This document shows, piece by piece, positions 1-10,843 of a stretch of 64,000 nucleotides of DNA. Position 1 is the first letter of the stretch. The number at the start of each line of letters is the position of its first letter. A program made the translations under genes and the position numbers. Below the pieces are notes generated by a model. The model made no database searches and had not been told where the DNA came from. It saw nothing but the letters and a program-made list of their open reading frames with translations. The DNA lies in contig JAEUKA010000018.1 in the NCBI GenBank assembly GCA_016794465.1, forward strand, positions 62,001 through 126,000, written 5' to 3'. The stretch comes from Myxococcales bacterium (GTDB taxonomy: Bacteria; Myxococcota_A; Polyangia; Palsa-1104; JAEUJZ01).

Positions 1-147
1 CTTGGCGCAAGGTTGCGATATACTAGCCGGGCTGTTGACAGCTCTGTCAGCTTGTCTTGGGCGACGGAAGCACGAAGCACACGGGGGCGTGTGGTCGCAG
101 CGCCATAGGCACTTGGAATCGTTTGGGAATTTCACGCGGAGGCGAAG

Positions 148-1548
148 ATGTCGGACGCAGCGAAGATCTTGATCGTGAGTGATCTACACCTCGGAAACGG
201 CGGCAGCTATGACATCTTCGCGGGAGGGGAGTCGCTGCCAGCACTGCTCCGCACGTTTGCGCAAAAAGATCACACCGTGATCTTTAACGGCGACAGCGTT
301 GACTTCCTGATGAATGAAGATCCGCTCGAGCTGGATGAGGCTCGCGCTGTTCATCAGGCCGAACAGACCTTCGCTGCGCCCGCCACTGCCGCCGTCCTTC
401 ATGCCCTTGGCGAGGTTCTTGCCGCCGGTGGCGATGTCGTCATTCGAATCGGGAACCATGACATTGAGCTGGCACTAGACGGTGTACAGCAGCGGATGCG
501 GGCAGCGCTTAGACAACCCCCAGAGATCGCGGCGCGGCTGCGCTTTGAGAGAGGCGAGAAGCCCGCCATCCTGACGGTTGGTGGAGCGCGCATCCTGGTC
601 ACACACGGCGAACAGAACGACAGCTGGAACAAAGTCGACTATCTACATCTGCCTGGTCCCGGTGCGGCGCAGAGTGCTCACACCAGTGATTTTACGTATT
701 CAGCGGGCTCGCGACTCGTCAAGACGATCATGAATCCGCTCAAGCGACTGTACGGACTGCGCCTCATTGATCTGATCAAGCCGGACTTCCAAGGTGGAGT
801 CCTGACCGCGCTGGCGATTAGTCCTACCGCCGTCAAGGAAGTCTTCAAAGGCTCGACGGTACAGCTGCTCTGGCAGCTTCGGGAACAGAGCCGCGGACCG
901 AATACGTTCGCACCGGAAGAGGGCGGTCAAGAGCTTGGTCTGCAAGCTGCGATCGACTCTGCCGGACTGGATGATGAAGAGCGCGCAACGATGGCGGCAC
1001 TGCTGGCGGACTCGACCAGAGGCGCGGCTACCTTTGATCTCGATACCTCTGTGCTGCAGAGTGCGCAGCTGAAGCTGGCACGATCGGGACTGCGAATGTA
1101 CGCCGGTGCGCAGCGTCGGTTGGCCAAAGATGAAGGTAAGAAATTCTACGAGCTGGTTCCCGATGAAGCAGAGTGGAGTGAAGCGCAGCGCCTGGCCAAA
1201 AAGTTCAACGTGGGCGCGGTGATCTTTGGTCATTCCCATGCGGCGCGCTGGCAACAAAAGGACGGACTTGCGTACTTGAATACGGGGACCTGGATTCGCC
1301 TGATCAAGCTGCCGGCTGCCGATGCAAGTGATGAGGCCTGGACCGACTTTCTGACGCTGGCGCGCAAGAATCCGCAGCTCGATCCCAGCAAGGGAGAGAT
1401 GGTTCCGATCTTCACGCGCCTAAGTGCTGCGATCATTACCCCGATCGGTACACACGGTGGCGCGAAGCTGGAGCTGGCGGAGTGGAAAGATGGCACGCTG
1501 CAGATTGAGCAGAGTGGAACGATTCCCAGCCAGGAAGGTGAGAAATGA
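148..1548 (+). CDS. Calcineurin-like metallophosphoesterase
   Basis: A 466-residue protein with all the metal-binding motifs of the calcineurin-like phosphoesterase superfamily: D12-x-H14 (SDLHLG), G48-D49, G-N103-H104-D105, H153 in VTHGEQND, and G-H362-S-H364. These predict a di-metal hydrolase acting on a phosphodiester or phosphomonoester. The substrate is unknown. The spacing recalls UDP-2,3-diacylglucosamine hydrolase-like members, but the protein is much longer because of a roughly 200-residue helical insert between H153 and H362. No signal peptide is seen, so it is probably cytoplasmic. The start has a good GGAGG ribosome site. Its stop overlaps the start of the downstream caspase-fold peptidase (ATGA), so the two are probably made together. 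The metallophosphoesterase call is secure; the role is not. Confidence 0.9.
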   Translation: MSDAAKILIVSDLHLGNGGSYDIFAGGESLPALLRTFAQKDHTVIFNGDSVDFLMNEDPLELDEARAVHQAEQTFAAPATAAVLHALGEVLAAGGDVVIRIGNHDIELALDGVQQRMRAALRQPPEIAARLRFERGEKPAILTVGGARILVTHGEQNDSWNKVDYLHLPGPGAAQSAHTSDFTYSAGSRLVKTIMNPLKRLYGLRLIDLIKPDFQGGVLTALAISPTAVKEVFKGSTVQLLWQLREQSRGPNTFAPEEGGQELGLQAAIDSAGLDDEERATMAALLADSTRGAATFDLDTSVLQSAQLKLARSGLRMYAGAQRRLAKDEGKKFYELVPDEAEWSEAQRLAKKFNVGAVIFGHSHAARWQQKDGLAYLNTGTWIRLIKLPAADASDEAWTDFLTLARKNPQLDPSKGEMVPIFTRLSAAIITPIGTHGGAKLELAEWKDGTLQIEQSGTIPSQEGEK

Positions 1549-3320
1549 TCACTGGCAAGAGTGGTCCTTCCTCCGCAAGCCCTGGCCACAGCACGACGGG
1601 ACTGAATCTGCTTCTCTGTGAAGCAGACGAGCGTGCTCCGGTGCTGGAACGCGACCTGGGTACGAGCAGCGCCACGACGCAGGAACGGCTCTCGAAGACC
1701 GTCCTTCCCAAGACCCTGTGGAACGAAGGTGGCGATCCGAACTCTCTGCCAGAGCAGCGCTGGGGTCTGATCATTCCGGAAGGAGATGCAGGAGACAGAC
1801 TCCGCGATCTCATCGCACCACTGATCGAGCATCGCAAAAAGCAGCAGGACCTTGCAGAGATCGTAGTCGTTCGCGCTCCTGCCAAAGCGGATCAAGCGGA
1901 AGCGATGGAGTGGCGCAAGCGAAACTTCGACACCGGCGCAGATACCCGCGAAGATCTACCGCGCTATCAGCTGATCTTGGGAAACCTGGATCAGGTGGCA
2001 CTGGCGATTCAGCAGGTGCAGGCCATCGACGGCTATGTCGGTCGTCTGGCGTTTGACAATCCGGAACACTACCGCGCCTATGCAGAGAAGGTCGTGCGCT
2101 ATGAAACCGGACGGCAGCGCCCCGGCCCGAGTCGCGCGACGTTCTTTACGGTTCATGATGGTACGGAAGCGACCTCTGCCGGATATCGATCACTGGTGAG
2201 TCCGGGCGTCGCGCTGGCCCAGCGCAAAGTCATGGAGCGCAAGCTGGCGGCCCGCGAGATCGTCGATCTGGGAGACAAAGTGATTCCGTCTCGCGATGAG
2301 CTGCTGGCTCAGGTTGCAGCGCAGGACCCGAGTGTTCTGTTTACGCTCAGTCATGGTGCGGGCGCGCCGCGCTCGGGTTGGAAGACCGCTGAAGATCAGC
2401 GGCTTCGGCAAGGTGCGATGAGCTTTGGAAGTGATGGACTTCTGCTCGGTCGGGATCTCGCCAATCGACCGTTTCTGCCGGGCGGAATCTGGTTCATGCT
2501 GGCCTGCTACGGAGCCGGAACTCCCGACGGTAGTGCCTATAAACACTGGCTCGAAAGCCTGAGTCAAAATGGAGAGTTCGGGGGACCGGCCAGTTCAGTC
2601 CTCAAGGGACTCCCAAAGTCAGGAGAGCGACCGTTTATCGCTGCACTACCCCAGGCCGTTCTGCAGAATCCAGAAGGTCCGCTCGCGTTTATGGGTCACA
2701 TTGATCTGGCCTGGACGTACAGCTTTACAGAGCTCGACTCTGGGAGTGCGATGGATCGGCCAGCGAAGTTTATCCAGATCATCTCTGATCTACTCAAAGG
2801 GAATCGATCCGGAATTGCCTTCCGTTCGCTGATGCTGGCCTTGGGATCTGCCAACACCGAGCTGACCTCTCTGTACGATCGACAAGCGATGACCGGCGCT
2901 CCAGCCAACACCAAGCTTGAATCGAAGCGCGGACATCTGTGGATGCTGCGTCAAGATCTCGCATCCTACATCGTGCTTGGTGATCCGGCGGTACGTCTTC
3001 CGATCGCCGAAACAAACGGAGTCCCTGACTCTGCAACACCGACTGTAATTAGCACTGCGACGACTCCTGCGACGACTCCTGCGGCGACTCCTACCGTGAC
3101 TCCTAACTCAGCTTCCACCGCTGGATCGTTCTACTTTGGTGGGGCGACTCCGATCGTGCCGGAGCCAATCGATCTCGATCGGATCGAGCGGGCCGTGGCA
3201 CAAGTCATTCTCAGTCCGCAGAACCTGGACAGCATCGCAAAAGAGGCACACCTATCTCCAAGCGAGCTTCGCGCTCACTGCGATCGCTATCGCAGAGCGG
3301 GTCGCGCGGCACTCCAGTAG
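1545..3320 (+). CDS. Putative clan CD (C25/caspase-fold) cysteine peptidase
   Basis: A 591-residue protein. The central region carries a likely His/Cys dyad: H270 in LFTLSHGAG and C321 in WFMLACYGAG. These two hydrophobic strands, each ending in a catalytic residue, resemble gingipain (C25), caspase and CHAT peptidases. Further C25-like landmarks follow: a FMGHID..W segment, and YIVLGDPAVRLP at the end of the fold. After this comes a Thr/Pro-rich linker made of 12-bp repeats, then a short helical C-terminal domain (last ~50 residues, DLDRIERAV...) that could bind a partner. The N-terminal 200 residues are not recognised. There is no signal peptide, which argues against a secreted gingipain and for an intracellular protease. 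It is translationally coupled to the phosphoesterase upstream. The fold call is by motif only; substrate and activation are unknown. Confidence 0.65.
   Translation: MITGKSGPSSASPGHSTTGLNLLLCEADERAPVLERDLGTSSATTQERLSKTVLPKTLWNEGGDPNSLPEQRWGLIIPEGDAGDRLRDLIAPLIEHRKKQQDLAEIVVVRAPAKADQAEAMEWRKRNFDTGADTREDLPRYQLILGNLDQVALAIQQVQAIDGYVGRLAFDNPEHYRAYAEKVVRYETGRQRPGPSRATFFTVHDGTEATSAGYRSLVSPGVALAQRKVMERKLAAREIVDLGDKVIPSRDELLAQVAAQDPSVLFTLSHGAGAPRSGWKTAEDQRLRQGAMSFGSDGLLLGRDLANRPFLPGGIWFMLACYGAGTPDGSAYKHWLESLSQNGEFGGPASSVLKGLPKSGERPFIAALPQAVLQNPEGPLAFMGHIDLAWTYSFTELDSGSAMDRPAKFIQIISDLLKGNRSGIAFRSLMLALGSANTELTSLYDRQAMTGAPANTKLESKRGHLWMLRQDLASYIVLGDPAVRLPIAETNGVPDSATPTVISTATTPATTPAATPTVTPNSASTAGSFYFGGATPIVPEPIDLDRIERAVAQVILSPQNLDSIAKEAHLSPSELRAHCDRYRRAGRAALQ
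3057..3104 (+). repeat. Four in-frame 12-bp repeats (Thr/Pro linker)
   Basis: Four tandem copies of a GCGACGACTCCT-like 12-mer (two exact, two diverged) encode a Thr/Ala/Pro-rich linker. The linker joins the peptidase domain to the C-terminal helical domain of the caspase-fold protein. Because the unit is a multiple of three, copy-number change would alter linker length without a frameshift. Confidence 0.85.
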
Positions 3321-3417
3321 CTGCTGCTGCACTGCTCCTTCGCAGAAGGTCGCACCCCCTAAAGCCATTTACATCACCGGCAGCCAGTCCTACAGTTGCG
3401 CAAGCGGAGGACTCCTG

Positions 3418-4407
3418 ATGAATATTTTCGTGACAGGTGCTTCAGGATTTGTGGGTGGCGCAGCGACGCGCCGCCTGGTTGCCGAAGGTCACACGGTGCG
3501 GGCGATGTCACGCTCTCCCAAGAGCGATGTGGCCATCTCCGCGATCGGTGCGCAGCCAGTGCGCTGCAGTCTGGATGATGTATCTGGTGATCACCTGGCA
3601 CAGACCGAGGTCGTCCTTCACTCTGCGGCTTTTGTAGAGGCGTGGGGAGAGCCGGATGCGTGGGACCGCATCAACGTCGGGGGTACCAAGCGGATGCTGG
3701 AAGCCGCGCGGCGGTCAGGGGTTCGTCGCTTCATTCACATTGGGACCGAAGCGGCGCTGGTGCATGGTCAGGATCTGCGCGGTGTCGATGAGTCCTATCC
3801 GCTCGCGTTTGAGAGTCCCTATCACTACTGCCGGACCAAGGCGCTCGCCGAGCAAGCGGTGAGAGATGCCAGCGATGTTGCAGCCGGATTTGTGACCATT
3901 GTGCTGCGTCCGCGCTTCATCTGGGGGCCCGGCGATCTGACGCTCTTGCCCATTATTTTGGAGATGGCGAAGCTGGGAAGGTGGACGTGGATCAATGGCG
4001 GACGGGCGCAGACCTCGACGACGTACATTGAAAATTTGGTCGAAGCGATCGTGCTGGCGCTGACTCGCGGCGTCTCTGGCGAGGCATACTTCATCTTGGA
4101 TGAGGGTCAGCGATCGATGCGCGAGATCATCTCTGCAATGGCCAGTACCCATGGTGTAGAGCTACCCAATCGCAGCATTCCTGGCTGGCTGGCGGAAGGA
4201 TTCGGAGGGCTCTGTGAAGTGCTGTGGCGCACTCTGTCCCTGAAAGGAGAGCCCCCCCTGACCCGGCATGCGGCGATGGTCATGGCCCGTGACTGCGTGC
4301 TGCGTGGTGAAAAGGCCCACCGCGAGCTGGGCTACGTTCCCAAATTTACCGTCGACGAGGGCCTGGCACAGCTGCGCTCTCTTTCGCGCAGCGAAAGCGG
4401 AAGCTGA
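3418..4407 (+). CDS. NAD-dependent epimerase/dehydratase (extended SDR)
   Basis: A 329-residue extended short-chain dehydrogenase/reductase. The N-terminus MNIFVTGASGFVG has the G-x-x-G-x-x-G dinucleotide fold, and the active-site Y-x-x-x-K appears as YCRTK, followed by an RPRFIWGPGD segment. This pattern is closest to the 3-beta-hydroxysteroid dehydrogenase/sterol or nucleoside-sugar epimerase group. The substrate cannot be told from sequence. The reading frame is open further upstream, but the start was placed at this ATG because it has a GGAGG site 7-8 bases before it and begins exactly at the Rossmann strand. It lies 97 bp after the peptidase gene on the same strand and converges with the oxidoreductase that follows. 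Confidence 0.88.
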   Translation: MNIFVTGASGFVGGAATRRLVAEGHTVRAMSRSPKSDVAISAIGAQPVRCSLDDVSGDHLAQTEVVLHSAAFVEAWGEPDAWDRINVGGTKRMLEAARRSGVRRFIHIGTEAALVHGQDLRGVDESYPLAFESPYHYCRTKALAEQAVRDASDVAAGFVTIVLRPRFIWGPGDLTLLPIILEMAKLGRWTWINGGRAQTSTTYIENLVEAIVLALTRGVSGEAYFILDEGQRSMREIISAMASTHGVELPNRSIPGWLAEGFGGLCEVLWRTLSLKGEPPLTRHAAMVMARDCVLRGEKAHRELGYVPKFTVDEGLAQLRSLSRSESGS

Positions 4408-4412
4408 CTACG

Positions 4413-4446
4413 AACAGACAGCCAACAGACAGCCTGCCGCCAGGCT
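4413..4446. terminator. AACAGACAG repeats plus hairpin between convergent genes
   Basis: Two copies of AACAGACAG sit 11 bp apart (4413 and 4424). They are followed at 4431-4446 by a perfect stem of 6 bp with a 4-base loop (AGCCTG-CCGC-CAGGCT). It lies in the 38-bp gap between two convergent genes and could terminate transcription in both directions. There is no clear U-run, so intrinsic termination is only a suggestion. The AACAGACA core also occurs around the phosphoesterase/ATPase module further along. Confidence 0.45.
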
Positions 4447-5576
4447 CACTCCGGATGCAGCACACAGCCGCCAATCACCTCTCCATGCCACTTGGCACGC
4501 ATCGCCGCCCGAAACTCTGTCAGCGGAAAGGAGTGAGAGACATAGGGACGCAGGACTCCCGACTCGACCCACTTGAAGATCTGCGCCAGCCGAGGCGGAC
4601 GAATTGCAGGACTTGCCAGCGTCGACAATACCATCGGACAGCCCTGCACGGTCAGCGACTTCATCATGATCAGGTTGGTCGGTAACTGGTTGGCATTGGG
4701 TGCACCCCGACCTCCTTTTCCGCGCGCAACATTGGGAGTCGCAGCCCATCCTACGATCAAGTAGCGGGCTCCGAACTTGACGCAGCGCAGGCTCTCTAAC
4801 GAGATCTCGCCGCCCACGCCGTCGTACACCACATCGACGCCCAGTCCTCCGGTCAGGGCTTTGACATCATCTCGAAAGCGACGCACGCCTGCACTTCCAT
4901 CCAGACTGCGGCAGCTCAGCACATGATCCGCACCTTGCGACTTTACGACTGCAAGCTTCTCTTCCGAACGACCTGTCGCAATGACAGTCGCCCCAATGAG
5001 CTTGGCAATGTGAACCGCTGCAAGTCCCGTTGATCCAGAGGCGCCGTGAATCAGTACTGTCTCCCCTTTCTGCAGCCGACCACAGTGAATCAGACAGTGA
5101 TACGCCGTCTCATAACTACCGAGCAGACTACAGCTCTCATCAAATGACAGACCCTGGGGCAGCGGTCGGATCGCCGCGTACGGAGCCACTGCATAGGAAG
5201 CAAAACCACCGTAAGACTGATACGCACCAAGAGAGCGCGGTCCCGCCAACAGTCCATCCACGAGCACAGCTGTTCCGACGGGCAGCGCAGCCTTCGGAAC
5301 CTCGCTTCCGGTCCACAGAACCTCGCCCGCATACTCCAGTCCTGGAGTGTAGGGAAGCGCTGGCATGTGCTGATACTGGCCACTGGTCATCAGCAGATCG
5401 ACCCAGCCAACCGCAGCACTGCGGACCCGGACGATCACATCGCTGGGCCCAAGCTGCGCCGGGTTAGGAGCCTCCATGTTCACCAAACAGAGATTCCTAT
5501 CCAGCGCCTCCGCCGGATCTTCCGCAAACTCTGACACCACCACCCGCTGTCCTGTCTTCCATGCTGACTGTTCCAT
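4446..5576 (-). CDS. Zinc-independent medium-chain quinone oxidoreductase
   Basis: A 376-residue medium-chain dehydrogenase/reductase of the NADPH:quinone oxidoreductase type. An N-terminal GroES-like substrate domain (PSDVIVRVRSAAVGWVD...TPGLEYAGEV) is followed by a Rossmann domain with LIHGASGSTGLAAVHIAK, the NADPH-binding A-x-x-G-x-x-G-like loop. The Cys cluster of zinc alcohol dehydrogenases is absent, so it should be a zinc-free reductase of quinones or enals. The ATG is preceded by AAAGGA. The gene is divergent from pdxA, leaving a spacer of about 110 bp that must hold both promoters. Confidence 0.88.
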   Translation of the reverse strand: MEQSAWKTGQRVVVSEFAEDPAEALDRNLCLVNMEAPNPAQLGPSDVIVRVRSAAVGWVDLLMTSGQYQHMPALPYTPGLEYAGEVLWTGSEVPKAALPVGTAVLVDGLLAGPRSLGAYQSYGGFASYAVAPYAAIRPLPQGLSFDESCSLLGSYETAYHCLIHCGRLQKGETVLIHGASGSTGLAAVHIAKLIGATVIATGRSEEKLAVVKSQGADHVLSCRSLDGSAGVRRFRDDVKALTGGLGVDVVYDGVGGEISLESLRCVKFGARYLIVGWAATPNVARGKGGRGAPNANQLPTNLIMMKSLTVQGCPMVLSTLASPAIRPPRLAQIFKWVESGVLRPYVSHSFPLTEFRAAMRAKWHGEVIGGCVLHPE

Positions 5577-5688
5577 TTGGTCGGATTCCTTTTTCCGCTT
5601 CGCCGCCGATTGTATCCAGCCTGCACGAAAACGCGCCGCTGAAAATCAGGAGCGAAGTCCGCTGCTGCTGCTGGTATGGTTCGCCGCA

Positions 5689-6705
5689 ATGACGCGCATC
5701 GGACTGACGCTGGGTGATCCGTGTGGAATTGGTCCAGAGCTGTGGATAAAGACCCTGCTCTTGCTTCGGAAGGAGCCGCTGCTGCTTGCTGGTCTGCGCC
5801 TCTATGGCGATGCTGGAGTCCTCGATCGGACAGCCACCAGCCTCGGCAGGAGTGTTGAGTGGCGGACTCTGCGCGAGCAGCTTCAGGTGGTTTCGGTGAC
5901 AGCCCTGACCGCACAGGATGTGCCTGCTGGTCAGCCCAGCCCGATAAGTGGTATTGCGCAGCTCTCTTATTTGCAAGCCGCGATCTCCGATGCAGTGGTC
6001 GGTCGCCTGGATGGTCTGTGTACCGGACCGATTCACAAGGCTTCTGCCAAGGCCGCTGGACTTTCCTTTCCTGGACACACCGAGCTACTCGCCGCGCACC
6101 TGCTTGCGCCCCAGCGAAGTGTGGTGATGATGCTGGCCGGCCCGTCGCTGCGAGTGGCTCTGTGTACCATTCATATCGCCCTTGCTCAAGTTCCCACAGC
6201 GCTCTCTGTAGAAGGAATCTGTCAGACCCTGGTCACCACTGCGCTGGCACTTCACCAGGACTTTGCCGATCCGGCTCCGCACCTCTGGGTGCTCGGACTG
6301 AATCCGCATGCGGGTGAATCGGGACACTTTGGGAATGAGGAAGCGCAGCTCATCGCTCCAGCGATCTCGGAGGCTCTCGCTCATCCGGCCCTGCGCGATC
6401 TGTCCGGACTCCGCATCACGGGACCCCAGGTTCCCGATGTCGCGTTCCGACACGCGCTGTATCCGCCTGCCAATCAGTCACGTCCATCGGCAGTGATCGC
6501 GATGTATCACGATCAAGGACTGATTCCGATCAAGCTCATCGACTTTGATCACACCGTCAATGTCACCTTGGGACTCAAGGTGGTGCGGACTTCCCCCGAT
6601 CATGGCACCGCTCATGACATTGCTGGCCAAGGGATCGCGCGTCCCGACAGCCTCCACGCAGCCCTAAGAATGTGCATCGAACACACCGCCCAGCGCGCGC
6701 GCTGA
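5689..6705 (+). CDS. pdxA: 4-hydroxythreonine-4-phosphate dehydrogenase PdxA
   Basis: PdxA oxidises 4-phosphohydroxy-L-threonine in the DXP-dependent pathway to pyridoxal 5'-phosphate. The 338-residue product has the family hallmarks: GDPCGIGPEL near the N-terminus, GPIHKAS, GHTELLAAHL, LNPHAGE, and the C-terminal MYHDQGLIP and TSPDHGTAHDIAG segments that supply metal and phosphate ligands. The length matches the family (about 330). An open frame extends 71 codons upstream, but the family N-terminus begins at MTRIGLTLGDP, so the start was set there. No other pyridoxine gene is next to it. Confidence 0.93.
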   Translation: MTRIGLTLGDPCGIGPELWIKTLLLLRKEPLLLAGLRLYGDAGVLDRTATSLGRSVEWRTLREQLQVVSVTALTAQDVPAGQPSPISGIAQLSYLQAAISDAVVGRLDGLCTGPIHKASAKAAGLSFPGHTELLAAHLLAPQRSVVMMLAGPSLRVALCTIHIALAQVPTALSVEGICQTLVTTALALHQDFADPAPHLWVLGLNPHAGESGHFGNEEAQLIAPAISEALAHPALRDLSGLRITGPQVPDVAFRHALYPPANQSRPSAVIAMYHDQGLIPIKLIDFDHTVNVTLGLKVVRTSPDHGTAHDIAGQGIARPDSLHAALRMCIEHTAQRAR

Positions 6706-6727
6706 CTGAGTCCACGATTCGACAACC

Positions 6728-6745
6728 GATAGGTCCATTCCTATC
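6728..6745 (+). terminator. Possible hairpin after pdxA
   Basis: A perfect inverted repeat GATAGG-tccatt-CCTATC (6-bp stem, 6-base loop) lies 23 bp after the pdxA stop. No U-run follows, so its terminator role is tentative. Confidence 0.35.
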
Positions 6746-6845
6746 CACTGAAGATCGCTACCGATTCTGCGCGTAGACCAGGACGACTGCGCTTTCAGCA
6801 GACAGGCCCGGCAGTGTGAGAGTACGATGTGCTCCAGGAGCACGC

Positions 6846-8828
<1,983 letters not shown>

Positions 8829-8840
8829 CCCGCGTATCGA

Positions 8841-8860
8841 CTGGGCATCGACTGGCCCAG
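8841..8860 (+). terminator. Possible hairpin after membrane protein gene
   Basis: CTGGGC-atcgactg-GCCCAG (6-bp stem, 8-base loop) lies 12 bp beyond the stop codon. No U-run follows. The same stem sequence recurs in a hairpin after dnaK. Confidence 0.35.
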
Positions 8861-8892
8861 CGAGTTGACCGACTCCCTCCCTCCAGGTGATA

Positions 8893-8949
8893 AAACAGAC
8901 AGTGTTTACTTAAACAGACAGTGTTCACTTAAACAGACGATGCTTGTTT
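8893..8949. repeat. Three tandem 19-bp repeats upstream of ATPase module
   Basis: Three abutting 19-mers begin at 8893, 8912 and 8931. The consensus is AAACAGACAGTGTTYACTT; the third copy is diverged (AAACAGACGATGCTTGTTT). They lie 59 bp upstream of the phosphoesterase-ATPase gene. A 19-bp repeat array with the same core in opposite orientation follows the second gene of the module. They may be operators, boundary sequences of a mobile cassette, or a dispersed minisatellite. Confidence 0.85.
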
Positions 8950-9007
8950 AAGCGGACATGCGGACAAGATCGCGAATCGTACGACAAGCTCGCTAGGGCA
9001 GCGGACA

Positions 9008-10843
9008 ATGAGCGAAACTGAGAGACACATGGATCTGCTGCGCTGGCTTCATCTGTCGGACCTTCACTGCGGACAGCGCGGTGAGCGGACACGCTGGCCG
9101 ACGGCACGGGGCCCGTTTCTGCAGGATCTCCGCGAGCAGACGGCGAAGCTTGGTCCCCCGGATCTGATCTTGGTCAGCGGCGACCTGGCGTACTCGGGAC
9201 AGAAGCGCGAGTACGAGCGGCTAAAGGACATCTGCGACGAGATCACCGCTGCCGTTGGAGGCAGTCCACTGTGGGTGGTCGTGCCCGGCAATCATGACCT
9301 GCGCTGGCCCGAGCCTGGCGACGCCACCGCCAAAGGACTCCGCAGCTATCCCGACGATGCCGCACTGCGACGGGCCGCCCACACCGCCAAGAGCGACACC
9401 CAGCGCTACCTGCGCCGCCTGTTTGCCGACTTCGAGCGCTTCTTCCGCGACCGCATCATCAGCACCTGGCAGTCGCGCCCCGACGAGCTTCGGCTGTCCT
9501 ATCAGCTGGGTAGCCTGCCCGGCGACTTCCTGCTGCAAGTCGAAAAAAACGGGCTGTGCCTCGGGATTGTCGGTCTGAACTCGGCGTTTCTGCAGCTCGA
9601 CGGTGGCGACTACGAAAGGCGGCTCTGCATCGAGCCCGAGCAGCTTCCCGGAGATCTGCCCCGATTCGTCGAACAGACCGACGCAGCGCTGCTGATGATG
9701 CACCACCCACCGTCGTGGCTGTCGCCGCGCAGTCGAAAGCTGTTCGAGCAGGACATCTATCCGCCGGGCCGCTTCGTCGCCTGTCACTTTGGGCACATGC
9801 ACCAGCACCGCGCCACCACCGAGCTGGGCTCGTCGGGAGAGCCTCGGCGCTATCTGCAAGCCTCGTCGCTGTTCGGGCTGGAACACTATGGCGAGCAGCA
9901 CGAAGATCGCGCCACCGGCTACTGTCGGTATCACTTGCAGCGGACCTCCGCGCAGGAGGGTAAGCTGTCGTGGTTTCCGCGTGCGGCGCTGTTTCTCGAC
10001 GACGGTCTGCTGCGCCTGCACGACGATCCGCGTGCCACCAAGACCAGCATCAGCGTGCCCCTGCGACGACGAGAAGTCAGCCGTCCGACCGCCCTGCCCT
10101 CGCCGCCGTCTCGACCGACGCTGACGGACCGCAGTGCGCTTGCCAACCCGTTCGCCCACCACGGGCGGATCACCGACCCCAGTCAGTTTGTCGGTCGCAA
10201 GGAGCTGCTCCGTCAGTTATTCGAGGATCTCCGCCGAGGCGGCAACCGCGCGCTGCTGGGTCCGGCGCAGATTGGCAAGTCGTCGCTGTTGTCCGTGGTG
10301 TGCTCGCTCGGCCCCGAGCAGCTGGGCCTTCCCCCCGATGCGCTTTTGTATGTGAACCTGCAGCTCATCGACGATGACAGCGATTTTTTCGACGTGCTCT
10401 GCCACAAGCTCGGCATTGCACCGAGTCGCGGCTACAAGCTCGAGCGGCAGCTGGCGTCGCGACGGGTGGTGCTCTGTCTCGACGAAGTGGAAAAGCTGCG
10501 CAGTGATCGATTTCCCGTCGAGGTGCGCGAGCAGCTGCGCGGACTTGCCGACGGAGCTGACGCACCGCTGAGCTTGCTGTTGGCCAGTCGGGTCCCCCTC
10601 GATCAGCTGTTTCCCGACGCCCCCGATCGCACCTCGCCGCTATACAACATCTGTCCGCAGCTCGTCGTGCCGCCGTTTTCCGAGTCTGAGTGCCGCGAGC
10701 TGTGCGCCCTCCGACTCGACGGCAGCGGCGTCCACTTCAGCGACTCCGAGCTCAGCGAGCTAGTCACTGTCAGTCAAGGCCATCCCGCGACTCTCCTCGC
10801 CGCCGCCGCCCAGCTATTTGACAAATACCGGGGGCGGCCATGA
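9008..10843 (+). CDS. Metallophosphoesterase fused to P-loop (STAND/AAA-like) ATPase
   Basis: A 611-residue two-domain protein. Residues 12-330 are a calcineurin-like phosphoesterase with complete metal motifs: D18-x-H20 (LSDLHCG), G58-D59, G-N95-H96-D97, H232-H233 and G-H263-M-H265. After a Pro/Ser-rich linker (about 340-375) comes a P-loop NTPase starting NPFAHHGRITDP..FVGRKELL. It has Walker A GPAQIGKSS (K424) and Walker B VVLCLDEVEK (D492, E493), and ends in a helical lid region. The NTPase resembles the STAND/archaeal-ATPase group used as signal-gated switches; the phosphoesterase would be the effector, cutting nucleotides or nucleic acid. The stop overlaps the next start (ATGA), so the two ATPases are probably partners. 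The domain calls are strong; the conflict-system role is inference. Confidence 0.85.
   Translation: MSETERHMDLLRWLHLSDLHCGQRGERTRWPTARGPFLQDLREQTAKLGPPDLILVSGDLAYSGQKREYERLKDICDEITAAVGGSPLWVVVPGNHDLRWPEPGDATAKGLRSYPDDAALRRAAHTAKSDTQRYLRRLFADFERFFRDRIISTWQSRPDELRLSYQLGSLPGDFLLQVEKNGLCLGIVGLNSAFLQLDGGDYERRLCIEPEQLPGDLPRFVEQTDAALLMMHHPPSWLSPRSRKLFEQDIYPPGRFVACHFGHMHQHRATTELGSSGEPRRYLQASSLFGLEHYGEQHEDRATGYCRYHLQRTSAQEGKLSWFPRAALFLDDGLLRLHDDPRATKTSISVPLRRREVSRPTALPSPPSRPTLTDRSALANPFAHHGRITDPSQFVGRKELLRQLFEDLRRGGNRALLGPAQIGKSSLLSVVCSLGPEQLGLPPDALLYVNLQLIDDDSDFFDVLCHKLGIAPSRGYKLERQLASRRVVLCLDEVEKLRSDRFPVEVREQLRGLADGADAPLSLLLASRVPLDQLFPDAPDRTSPLYNICPQLVVPPFSESECRELCALRLDGSGVHFSDSELSELVTVSQGHPATLLAAAAQLFDKYRGRP

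Noticed and set aside
1..147. Promoter with TTGACA at 35-40
   Set aside because: No convincing -10 hexamer lies 16-18 bp downstream, and the region is too short to judge.
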